Source: Ostreococcus mediterraneus
Taxonomy: Eukaryota; Chlorophyta; Mamiellophyceae; Mamiellales; Bathycoccaceae
Reading direction: 5' to 3'
Assembly: GCA_012295225.1 (NCBI GenBank)
Contig: WMKK01000007.1
Location: forward strand, 311,231-375,230
DNA length: 64,000 bases
Shown: positions 49,802 through 58,535 of the stretch, piece after piece
Numbering within the stretch: position 1 is the first letter of the stretch
Layout: the number at the start of each line of letters is the position of its first letter
Notes under the pieces: generated by a model
The model's database searches: none
What the model was told of the DNA's origin: nothing
Seen by the model: the letters and a program-made list of their open reading frames with translations, nothing else
Position numbers and translations under genes: made by a program

Positions 49802-50665
49802 TTATTCATCGAAATCCGGGTCGCCGACGACGTAGCCGGCGTATTGCAACATCGGCACGACGAACGAAATAACGAGCAAGCCAATAACAACGTTAGCGAA
49901 CACATCACGCTTTTCGTTGGTTTCGCTGCGCGTCTTAAAGTTGCTCCCCTTCGCGGCTTCAAACTTCTCCGGAGGACCCGGGTCAGCCTTGCCTTCCAAG
50001 ACAGCCGCGACGCGCTTCACCGAAGACACGAGCGCCTCGTTGTACTTTTCTTGCTCAAGGTTCACACCGTAGTTGCTCGTCAACACACTGTCGATCAAAT
50101 CATCGCCAACAGCCTTCAAGAACTTCGGGCCGCCCACCAACGCCCCATCCTTTGTAGACTTTACGAGCAACAAGTTACCCTTGTTATTGCCTTCTTCCAC
50201 CGTAGGGTACCACTTCTCCAGGACTTTATCCCCGAAAGCGAACGGATCGGTCTCAAACACCAACTTTCTCACCGTCACCACGTTCAATCGGTACCCCGTT
50301 TGATCTTCGAGCTCCTTCAGCGACTTGTTAATCGCCGTCGCGCTCGACCTCGAGAGCACCCCGGCGTCATCCACGACGTACCCATCCTCAAGTCTCGGCG
50401 TTTGCATAATCTCAAGCTCCCCAGCGCGAGTCATCGCCGGCGTCGCCATCCCTAACGCCGCGCACGCCGCCAAACCAACGACACCCGCGCGCACTTTCTC
50501 CCCGAACGTCCCCTCCACCGCCGCGCGTCGGTGTTGATCGCCCACGGAAACAGCCTCGCGCGCGCGCGTCGCGCGCACCGCACCGCCGCGACGACCGCCG
50601 CCGCTCGTCCCCCGAACCACCACCGTCGTCGTCTTCACCGTCGTCGTCGTCGTCGCCGTCATCAT
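49802..50665 (-). CDS. TLP18.3: Thylakoid TLP18.3/Psb32 (TPM-domain) protein
   Basis: Lumen acid phosphatase-like protein required for photosystem II repair. From the first ATG (50665) 287 residues: a Thr/Val-rich plastid transit peptide, then a lumen signal (VGLAACAALGMATPAMTRAG), then the TPM domain at about 90-225, which opens DGYVVDDAGVLSRSSATAIN and includes TGYRLNVVTVRKL and KGNLLLVKSTKDGALVGGP. A membrane segment near the C-terminus (FANVVIGLLVISFVVPMLQY) anchors it with the domain in the lumen. Layout and length match plant TLP18.3 (285). Confidence 0.92.
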   Translation of the reverse strand: MMTATTTTTVKTTTVVVRGTSGGGRRGGAVRATRAREAVSVGDQHRRAAVEGTFGEKVRAGVVGLAACAALGMATPAMTRAGELEIMQTPRLEDGYVVDDAGVLSRSSATAINKSLKELEDQTGYRLNVVTVRKLVFETDPFAFGDKVLEKWYPTVEEGNNKGNLLLVKSTKDGALVGGPKFLKAVGDDLIDSVLTSNYGVNLEQEKYNEALVSSVKRVAAVLEGKADPGPPEKFEAAKGSNFKTRSETNEKRDVFANVVIGLLVISFVVPMLQYAGYVVGDPDFDE

Positions 50666-51336
50666 CGTCGTCGTCGTCGTCGTCCGCGGCGTCGCGCACT
50701 CGCGTCCGCGCTCGCGGTCGCGCGCGACGTGCGCGATCGGGCGGTGGACATCGACCAATCACGACCAGGCCACGAGTCCCCCCGGGCATCCACCGCGAAC
50801 AAATCGCGCATCCACCAGGGGGCCACGGCATCGCCGTCGTCGTGCGTATTGTAGCCCGGACTTTAGCCAGAAGTCTGTCCGTACGGCGTTGCATTGTTTT
50901 GACTTTGCGTCGAATCCTGTGTCGTCTAGTACGATGTCTACGTCTGCTTAAAATGATGATGAGCTCACAATATGTATTGTTAGTTATATAGAGACATGTA
51001 CACGATACTACGTGTAGTACTGTATGGGTTAACATGCTATGATTCGGTATTTGATAGCATCGAGAGCGGCGCAGCTCGACACCGATGGGGCCGCGGGCGC
51101 GATGCGCGCGCGCGCGATCGATGCGTGCGTCGCGCGCGATCGATGTTTGGGATCGATCGATGCGCGACGTCATCGATCGCGAGTTCGATCGAACTCGCGG
51201 CGATGCGTCGTCGATGGATCGCACCGTTCGCCGACGGCGACGGCGACGGCGTCGGTGATTGGATTCGCGCGCGAGAGCGCGGCGCCGTTCGGGGTCGGCG
51301 GCGTGCGAACGCGAGACGACGACGAGGACGGGGGCG
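50666..51336. promoter_or_regulatory. divergent promoter spacer TLP18.3 / TGD1
   Basis: 671 bp between divergent start codons. It has an AT-richer centre (50870-51050), then a segment rich in GATCGATC and CGCGCG (51100-51200) with a perfect 22-bp palindrome at 51178-51199. No gene. Confidence 0.5.
51178..51199. repeat. perfect 22-bp palindrome
   Basis: Each half is CGCGAGTTCGA and its complement, with no spacer, about 140 bp upstream of the TGD1 start. Confidence 0.85.
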
Positions 51337-52434
51337 ATGGCGATGGCGATGGCGTCGGTGGTGGCGACGACGACGGGCGCGTCGCATCGTCAGGGCGCGC
51401 GTCGTCGGGTGACGCATCGGAGGCTCGAGGTGGCGCGCGGTGGAGGGAGGTGGAGGCGTGTGATGATGCGTGCGTCGGGTGGTGATGCGGCTGATGATGT
51501 GGGCGCGTCTACGTCGTCGTCGTCGTCGTCGTCGGCGGCGTCGGCGGCGTCGTTAGTCGTAGCGGGCGCGGATGGCGATGGGCGAGGTGGTAAAACCAAG
51601 GCGACGAGCTCGTTGTGGGAGACGATCGACGCGGTGCCCGAACGCGTCTTCGCGTGGACGGAGAAGCGGTTACTGACGTGGGAGCCGCCAAAATTTATAT
51701 GGCGCACGGCGGCGACGTCGTTGCTATTTGGCAGCGTGCTGTTTAGGATGTTGAAGCAGCCGAAGAGGATTAATTGGGAACAGACGATGCAGCAAATCGC
51801 GCGCATCGGTCCGCAAACGCTGGGCGTGTCGTTGCTCACGAGTTCGTTCGTGGGCATGGTGTTTACGATTCAATTTTGCAAAGAGTTTGCCAAGGTTGGA
51901 TTGAAGAATGCTATTGGCGGTTTGTTAGGATTGGCGTTCGCGCGCGAACTCACGCCGGTGATTTGCGCGATTATTCTCGCCGGTCGCATCGGGAGCGCCA
52001 TAGCGGCGGAGCTCGGTACGATGCAAGTCACCGAGCAGGTTGATCAGCTCACTGTACTCGGTACCGATCCGATTGATTACTTGGTGATTCCGCGTGTGAT
52101 TGCGTGTGCGATTTCGTTGCCAGTATTGTGCATAATTTCTTTCGCGCAGTCGCTCGCGGCGTCAATTTTATTGGCAGATTTACGATACGGCGTATCGCCA
52201 AACGTAATCGTCGACAGCGCGGCAAAGTATTTGGAGCCGAGCGATTTAGGCATCATGACTGCCAAAGCTGTGGCGTTCGGCGCGGTCATTGCGGTGATTT
52301 CGTGCGGTTGGGGTACGACCACCACGGGTGGCGCGAAGGGCGTCGGCGAGAGCACGACGGCGAGCGTGGTGATTTCGTTAACCGCGATTTTCATCGTCGA
52401 CTTTGTGTTGTCTTTGATTTTCTTTCAAAAGTAG
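51337..52434 (+). CDS. TGD1: TGD1-like permease of the chloroplast lipid importer
   Basis: MlaE-family permease that, with TGD2 and TGD3, moves ER-derived lipid across the inner plastid envelope. From the first ATG (51337) 365 residues: about 120 low-complexity transit-like residues, then the MlaE core with LLTSSFVGMVFTIQFCKEFA, ARELTPVICAIILAGRIGSA, the signature IAAELGTMQVTEQVDQLTVL and DPIDYLVIPRVIACAISLPV. Five or so hydrophobic segments follow the family pattern, ending in VDFVLSLIFFQK. Earlier in-frame codons lack an ATG. Confidence 0.94.
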   Translation: MAMAMASVVATTTGASHRQGARRRVTHRRLEVARGGGRWRRVMMRASGGDAADDVGASTSSSSSSSAASAASLVVAGADGDGRGGKTKATSSLWETIDAVPERVFAWTEKRLLTWEPPKFIWRTAATSLLFGSVLFRMLKQPKRINWEQTMQQIARIGPQTLGVSLLTSSFVGMVFTIQFCKEFAKVGLKNAIGGLLGLAFARELTPVICAIILAGRIGSAIAAELGTMQVTEQVDQLTVLGTDPIDYLVIPRVIACAISLPVLCIISFAQSLAASILLADLRYGVSPNVIVDSAAKYLEPSDLGIMTAKAVAFGAVIAVISCGWGTTTTGGAKGVGESTTASVVISLTAIFIVDFVLSLIFFQK

Positions 52435-52493
52435 AGGGCGCATGTAGTACAGTAATCACATTCTTCACGCATCACGTCTTCGCGCAACGCCTC

Positions 52494-53049
52494 TTACTGT
52501 CGCGCCAAGCGTTCTTCGCGCTGAATCGCGAGCAACCGAGGAATCATCCCTGGCCCGAGCGCTTCGACAAACTCTCGCGCGGTGAATTGCGATAAATCAA
52601 ACGCACTCAAATGCGCGGGATACCGCACCCGTAACGTCGAATAATCACACGCATTCATATTTACGAGCGTGCTAAGCGGTATGAACCGCGCGTACTCTTC
52701 GATGTCGTTCACGAGGCATGTCAACGCGCGCTCTCGAGAAATCGAACCATAATCCTTTCCCGACGCCGACGCCGACGTCGCGTTCGCCCACGCGAACAGC
52801 GCGTGGGCGCATCCATCGCCCGCACACGCATTCGCCGATGTCCAGCACGCCTCAGTCAACGCCACATCGGCCACGTCGCCGAATTCAACCTAAAAGCACT
52901 CAGTCAGTCCATGAGTCGGGTGAACGAGAATCGAAGCGTCACGCCGCGCGTACCTCGACGCACGCGTCGCGTTCGTCGTGCGCGCGCGTCGTACGCGCAA
53001 ACATGAATATCACGCACGCCGCGAGCGCGACGAGCCGCGTCACAGCCAT
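52494..53049 (-). CDS. small secreted or lumenal orphan protein (two exons)
   Basis: Not recognised. Exon 1 (53049-52954) encodes MAVTRLVALAACVIFMFART plus 12 residues, a convincing signal peptide or anchor. A phase-0 intron of 64 nt (52953-52890, GTACGC...TTTTAG with CTGAC branch-like site) joins exon 2 (52889-52494), which continues VEFGDVADVALTEACWTSAN. The 163-residue product has several Cys (ACWTS, ANAC, GDGCAH, LTCL, NACD) that could form disulfides. The upstream exon is supported by a clean splice and by the signal peptide appearing only after joining. The 84-bp divergent promoter to the next gene contains a 19-bp direct repeat. Confidence 0.68.
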
Positions 53050-53076
53050 CACGACGCGCGTCGGGTATTGAGCGTA

Positions 53077-53116
53077 GTCGCCTGCACATCACAGCTCGTC
53101 GCCTGCACATCACAGC
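53077..53116. repeat. tandem 19-bp direct repeat in a divergent promoter
   Basis: Copies 53077-53095 and 53098-53116, GTCGCCTGCACATCACAGC, period 21, inside the 84 bp between the divergent start codons 53049 and 53134. Confidence 0.85.
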
Positions 53117-53133
53117 GCACCGCGGACGAAACC

Positions 53134-53766
53134 ATGCGCGCGTTCGCCGTCGTCCCACGCGCGGTCGCGCCGTCGCCGTCGACGTCGACGATGGCGACGC
53201 ATCGGTGTCAGTCGTCCGCGCACGCGTCGTCGTCGTCCGTGTCGTCGTCCGCGTCGGCGGCGGCGTTCCGAACGCGTTCGATGCGGCGCCGCGTGACGTC
53301 ACGTGCGCTTCCAGTCATCGACGAAGACGCCGCCATCGCCATCGACTTCTCCACCGGTTACACCCCGATAGACGGCGGTGTCGAAGCCTGGCAGCTCTGG
53401 TTCGGCTTTATCGTCGGCCTGAGCCCGTTCGTCATCGCGGCGTACGAGTTTGGAAAGCGAATCGTGATTCAACGTCGGTGCGCGCGTTGCGCCGGGAGCG
53501 GACTCATCACCATCAACGTCAACGGCGACGTCAACGCACCAAAACGACTCATCAAATGTACCACGTGTGGTGGGTTCTTACCCTGGCGCGATTGGAAGAG
53601 TTTCTTTAGCTCGGCGCCTGGGAACGGTGGCGTCGTGCGGGCGCCTCGCGGACAGACGTCGGCGTTTTACGACGTCGAGGCGACGGTTTCCTTAAGCCGG
53701 CGCGAAGCCGCCGAACGCGACGACGGGACCGTCGCGACCACCACCTCTGACGACGACGCGCCGTAG
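53134..53766 (+). CDS. plastid-targeted protein with DnaJ-type Cys motifs and one membrane segment
   Basis: 210 residues from ATG 53134. The N-terminal 60 are Ser/Ala/Arg-rich, a likely plastid transit peptide. Then YTPIDGGVEAW, a hydrophobic stretch LWFGFIVGLSPFVIAAYEF, and two Cys pairs RRCARCAGSGLI and IKCTTCGGFLPW, resembling half of a DnaJ zinc-binding domain (CxxCxGxG). This layout is found in conserved plant and algal plastid proteins of unclear function. The C-terminal 60 residues are disordered. A role in thylakoid protein folding is inference. Confidence 0.75.
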   Translation: MRAFAVVPRAVAPSPSTSTMATHRCQSSAHASSSSVSSSASAAAFRTRSMRRRVTSRALPVIDEDAAIAIDFSTGYTPIDGGVEAWQLWFGFIVGLSPFVIAAYEFGKRIVIQRRCARCAGSGLITINVNGDVNAPKRLIKCTTCGGFLPWRDWKSFFSSAPGNGGVVRAPRGQTSAFYDVEATVSLSRREAAERDDGTVATTTSDDDAP

Positions 53767-53857
53767 CCTTGGAGCGCGTCGACCGATGTAATTAGTAAAC
53801 GCTTCGCGTACGGTCGTTTGCCTCATTGCGCGACGCGCTTTCTCAATTAGTTAATCA

Positions 53858-55539
53858 ATGCCCCCGAAACGTCGCGCACGCACCGCGGCGAATCGCACCG
53901 TCGCCGCCGCGCTTCGCGCGATCAATCCAGTGTTATGTACCCCGCAGCCATTCGCGCACTGCGTCACATTTCAAGACGAATGGTACGTAACAATCTTGAC
54001 GCGCATCAACAAGATGATTAACTGTCGCGTTGCCCATCTCGTTACAGGACCGTCGTGCGTCGACACTACCATCGCGAGTGTTTAAAGCACCACCCAGATA
54101 AAGGCGGCGACGTTGCTCGTTTTAACGTCGTCTACGACACGTTTGAGCAATTGCGCGAGTTGGTGGAGCAAGGAAAAGTCGCATCGTTTACCGTCTCGAC
54201 GACCGAGACGCCGACGCCGACGCCGACGCCGATGGGAGCGAAGGCTTCGACGCGCCGCGCGACGCCAGCGGCGGGCGAGAAGCGTCGACACCCCTCGTAT
54301 GGATACTTTCAAGAAGCCATGGATGCGGGCGTGCCGTTGTATGTGATTGAGCTCGCCAAGAGTGGACGCGCAATGTGCGCGTTGGGCGGTCGATGCGTGC
54401 GACCGATGGATATCGACGAGACGGCGTCAAAAGCGACAACGACGAGCGCGCGCGGGCGGACGCGCACGGCGAGCGTTGGGAAAGACGTGAGTGTGCATGC
54501 GCGCGATTTGCATTGCATCGCCATGGGGACTGTGCGCATCGGCGTCATTGATGGCATATCGGGCAAATACGCGCGCTTTGTGCATCTCAAGTGTTGGCGT
54601 GTGCCTTCGGCGATTTGGAAAGGATTGCCGCAGCCGGGGAGCGATGCGTTTGATGACGTTGATGCGTTCGTGCACGCGCTTCGTGTAATGAATGAAGTCG
54701 TGTTCACTGGGTTTGCGTCGTTGCCCGACGATAAGCAGCGAGAGGTGGCGGAGTGGTGTATGGATGCGAATCACTGGGCCAAAGAGGCCGGACGCAAGAA
54801 GCTCGCGGACGCGACGACGAGCGGGACGAAACGTGGCGCGAAAATTGAGGTGAAAACTGAAGAGCACGACGTTGGCGCGGAGTTAACTGCAGGTGGCGAA
54901 CTCGCGTTGGTGGCGCCCCCGAGTAAGAAGGTGAAGAAGGTGAAGAAGGCATCGGCGATGGCAGTCGTCGCGAAGCCTGCGCCAGCGAAATGGGTCATGC
55001 CGGTGCCAGGGTGCGATGGCGCGGTTGCAAAGGCGTTCGCGCACAAGACCGTTGTGCTTACCGGTGTGTTTCCCACCGTGGGGGGCGGAATGGGCTTAAA
55101 TCTTGGGAAGGATCGAATGAAGGCGGTCATCGAGCGATTCGGAGGAAAGGTCACCTCTGCCATTTCAGGTAATACCGATATCCTCGTCGTCGGATCTCAG
55201 CCAGGCGCGACAAAAGTGGAAGCCGCGCGCAAACGGCACAAAATCCAGCTTTTATCTCTTGAGAACACCATGGATGTCATTCACGGACGATACATTGAAG
55301 GCGAGAAGCCGCTCGTGATTGACAGCTTCTCTGCGGGATGGCAAGGCTCGGGTAAAATTTATCATTGGGGACAAAAACGCCTCGACGCCGCGGCTGGGGT
55401 GACGCACAAAGTCACCGACGACGCACCTCTCGCGCTTCCATCCTCCAGTACCGCTTCGACGTTCCCATCATCCGCAAAAGTCACGAAGCAGTCAGCTGCG
55501 ACGGCGAGCCGAGGCAAAAGGCGCGGCGCCGTTCGATGA
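53858..55539 (+). CDS. J domain - PARP-type zinc finger - BRCT protein (two exons)
   Basis: Exon 1 (53858-53982) and exon 2 (54048-55539) join across a 65-nt phase-2 intron (GTACGT...TTACAG), giving 538 residues. The splice completes a J-domain core, EWTVVRRHYHRECLKHHPDK, with HPD at 57-59. Residues about 135-230 match a PARP-type finger: LYVIELAKSGRAMC then RC, TVRIGV and FVHLKCWRVP; the first ligand pair is C-x5-C rather than C-x2-C. After a Lys-rich linker, a BRCT domain of the RFC1/PARP1 type at about 370-455 includes KTVVLTGVF, MKAVIERFGGKVTSAISGNT and DILVVGSQPGATKVEAARKR. The tail is Ser/Ala/basic. The domains suggest a nuclear DNA-break-binding role; the J domain is unexpected. Confidence 0.85.
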
Positions 55540-55795
55540 TCCGTCGCGACGCGAAACAATTCTTCTTCTTCTTTCACTTCTTCTCTCATCGCTACATCTG
55601 CACCGCCGCTGCCACGCGCGCATCTCACGACGTTCATCGCGTCCTGATATCTGTTGACATTATATACTGTACGATACCGATACGTTCGATTGTCTTTTGT
55701 TTTAATATTCATGACAGTGGCTCACCCCCTCTCGCGCTCAACTTCACACTCGAACACGCGTTGTCGTCGTCGTCATCGTCGTCGACACGCGCACG

Positions 55796-57097
55796 ATGTT
55801 CGCACGCGTCAAACCACTCGTCGTCCGCGCGTCCGCGTTCCCGCGTCACCGCGCACACGCGCGCGCGTCCCGCATTCGCGCCGCATCGTCCCCGCAGTCG
55901 CCGCCGCCAGCCCCGAACGTGCGCGAGCTCGCGAGCGCGCGCACCGCCGAGGACCCGTATCCGCGCCTGAGCGATGGTAAAATTGCCCTCAAAGGCATGC
56001 GTCGCGACGACATCGCAAACTGGCTCGAACGCATCGGGGAGAAAAGGAGCCGTACAGATGCCATTGTGGGCGCGATGTACAAGCACGAGCGACGGGGCGG
56101 TTTAACGTCTCGCGTCGCGGATTCGACGGATTTCTTCGGTGATAAGTTCAGGGCGCGATTGGATGAAGTGGCGAGTTTTGATGGTGATTTAGTGCTCGAT
56201 GATGTCAAACTCGCGAGCGATGGGACGCGAAAGGTGACGTACAAGTTGCAAAACGAGGGCGGAGGCGTCGTGGAGTCGGTTATCATTCCGTCGTTGCAAG
56301 AAGCGGGACGAACGACGGTGTGCGTGAGCTCGCAATTAGGATGCGCGATGAATTGTCAGTTTTGTTACACGGCGAAGATGGGATTGAGGAAAAATTTAAG
56401 CGCGGCGCAAATCGTCGAGCAAGTGGTGCACGCCAGGCGTATGGTTGGTTCGGATGAAGTGAGCAACGTCGTCTTCATGGGCATGGGCGAGCCGTTGCAT
56501 AATTTAGACGAAGTGCTCACGGCGGTTGATATTTTATTAGACAACAAGGGAATGGCATTCAGCAGGAACAAAGTCACCGTGAGTACCAGTGGGTTAGTGC
56601 CGCAGATGGAGCGCTTTTTACAAGAGAGCGAGGCGAGTTTAGCCGTGTCGCTCAACGCCACGACGGATCTCATTCGCAACTGGATTATGCCCATTAATCG
56701 TAAGTACAATTTGGAGGAATTGCTCGGGCTACTTCGTCGCGAGTTCCCGCGTAAGACGCTCGGCAGACACCAGCGTCAAGTGTTCTTTGAGTACATCATG
56801 CTTGAAGGCGTAAACGACAGTGACGAAGACGCCGAGCGCTTGGTTGAAATCGCCGCCGGGTTGCCGTGCAAAATCAACTTGATTTATTTCAACACGCACG
56901 AAGGAAGTGAGTTTAAATGTAGCGACCAAGCTCGGATTCAGGCGTTTCGACAGAAAGTCGTCGACGGAGGTGTCATGTGTACTATTCGTCAATCTAGAGG
57001 CGACGATGATATGGCGGCGTGCGGCCAACTTGGTTCGCCCGGGGACAAACCTGCGCCGCCGCGCATGCGAGATCCGCGAACGCGGGCGACAATGTGA
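55796..57097 (+). CDS. RlmN-like radical SAM 23S rRNA/tRNA adenine-C2 methyltransferase, organelle-targeted
   Basis: Dual-specificity methyltransferase of the RlmN/Cfr family; a plastid or mitochondrial role is inferred from the N-terminal 40 residues (basic, Arg/Ala/Ser-rich transit peptide). The radical SAM motif CAMNCQFC has Cys at 183, 187 and 190. Further family motifs: NVVFMGMGEPLHNLDEV, KVTVSTSGLVPQMERF, SLAVSLNATTD, and near the end MAACGQLG, whose Cys is the one that carries the transient methyl linkage. 433 residues against about 384 in bacteria, the difference being the presequence. Confidence 0.95.
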   Translation: MFARVKPLVVRASAFPRHRAHARASRIRAASSPQSPPPAPNVRELASARTAEDPYPRLSDGKIALKGMRRDDIANWLERIGEKRSRTDAIVGAMYKHERRGGLTSRVADSTDFFGDKFRARLDEVASFDGDLVLDDVKLASDGTRKVTYKLQNEGGGVVESVIIPSLQEAGRTTVCVSSQLGCAMNCQFCYTAKMGLRKNLSAAQIVEQVVHARRMVGSDEVSNVVFMGMGEPLHNLDEVLTAVDILLDNKGMAFSRNKVTVSTSGLVPQMERFLQESEASLAVSLNATTDLIRNWIMPINRKYNLEELLGLLRREFPRKTLGRHQRQVFFEYIMLEGVNDSDEDAERLVEIAAGLPCKINLIYFNTHEGSEFKCSDQARIQAFRQKVVDGGVMCTIRQSRGDDDMAACGQLGSPGDKPAPPRMRDPRTRATM

Positions 57098-57223
57098 GTC
57101 GTTGTGTATTTTTAGCTGGCTTCTTATTCATACAACTATGCGATGTAAAAACTATACGGTACAGTACATTAGATGAATCATATCATAAGGTGTCTCAAGT
57201 CGTCGATGCCGTTGTCGTCATCG

Positions 57224-58193
57224 TCACTCTGGGCCAAACAATCCAGATCGATGAAACTCTTGTTGCGATGCGCGACGTAACAACCGCGTGGCTTCTTGTT
57301 GTCCGTGTGCCTCGGCGAGTTCTAAAGCTGTGGCACTCCCTGAGCGCGCATGATGTAACATATTCGTCTCGGATGCACTGTGTCGAATGTTTGCGCCGCT
57401 TTCGAGCAACGCGCTGAGCGAGCTGTTGGACCCGTTTGCCGCCGCAACGTGTAAGGCTGAATATCCTCCACGCATCTCACCTTTCGGCCCATTTACGCAT
57501 GCACCGAGTCGAATGAGTAACTTGACCATCTGGCCATGCCCTGCGTGCGACGCNACGTGCAGCGGCGTGCACTCAAGCTTATTCTTTACGTTTACATCTA
57601 CGCCCGGCGTCTCGCACAATAAATCCACGACATCCATTTCATCCGCGCGCGCGGCTTCATGCAACGCCGTATCTCCATTATCATCAGCCAAAGTCACATC
57701 CGCACCGTGTGCAATTAAAATTCGACACACTTCCGCGTGTCCCCAGCTCGCGGCGGTCATTAAACCCGTGACACCTTTGTCGCCGCGTTCGTTGGCGTCG
57801 GCGCCCATCTTCAACAACCCGAGCACTACTTCTTCGTCCCCGTCCTCGCACGCGTTCAACAACGGCGTCGCTAAATCATGCTGTGCACGCACACGAAATG
57901 GTAAAGGTAATCATACCACGGTCAGTCATCGCCATCGTCGTCGTCATCGAAGCACTTGATTCGCAAACGCGTCCTGACGGCTCCCTAACAGAATTCAGGT
58001 TTTCCCACCCAAACACACCGCGTGCATCGCGCTCGCGCTCGCGCGCCCGACGTACCTGTGGCCCGTCCTCGACGAACGCATTTAATTCGCGTTTCATCGC
58101 CTGTTCCTTCTTCGCCCGCGCCTGTTCCTTCTCGCGCATGAGCCGCATAGCTCGCGCGTGGCGTTTCAGCGCCTCCTCATTCAACTTTTGCAT
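57224..58193 (-). CDS. ankyrin-repeat protein (two exons)
   Basis: Exon 1 (from ATG 58193) encodes a charged helical leader starting MQKLNEEALKRHARAMRL. Exon 2 (57880-57224) begins HDLATPLLNACEDGDEEVV and carries about five ankyrin repeats (GVTGLMTAASWGHAEVCRIL, GDTALHEAARADEMDVVDLL, CTPLH.ASHAGHGQMVKLLI, YSALHVAAANGSNSSLSALL and a fifth weaker one). The acceptor is CGTGCACAG; the phase-0 donor is either GTTAGG (exon end 57990) or GTTTGC (57969), giving 286 or 293 residues. One residue is undetermined because of the N at 57554. Function unknown; ankyrin repeats imply protein binding. Confidence 0.75.
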
Positions 58194-58535
58194 CTTTGCC
58201 ACTGCCGTCGCCGTCGTCGTCGTCGCCGCCGCCGCGTGCGCGCACGAGCACTCCACGGGCAATGTGCGGGACGCGATGAATGCCCGCGGCGTGCGTCGGC
58301 GCGAGGGTCGACGCGCGGGCGCGTGGAATTCTGAAGCGCGCATTGGTGTGCTGACGCAGCTTCACACGCGCGCACGCCGCGGCGCTCGAGGTTGCCGGCG
58401 CGACCGCGCGCGCACATCCTCGCGAGGGATGGTGGATTCGACGACGGCATAGGTGCGAGGGGGCGATTTCGAGGGAATCGCGCGAGGCGGCGCGCGCACG
58501 CACGCGTAATTTGTCGTGCGTAGTGTGATTTCGCC
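58194..58535. promoter_or_regulatory. divergent promoter spacer ankyrin / XPG
   Basis: 342 bp between divergent ATGs, very GC-rich, with GTCGTC and CGCGCG runs. Open frames crossing it are low-complexity. Confidence 0.4.
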
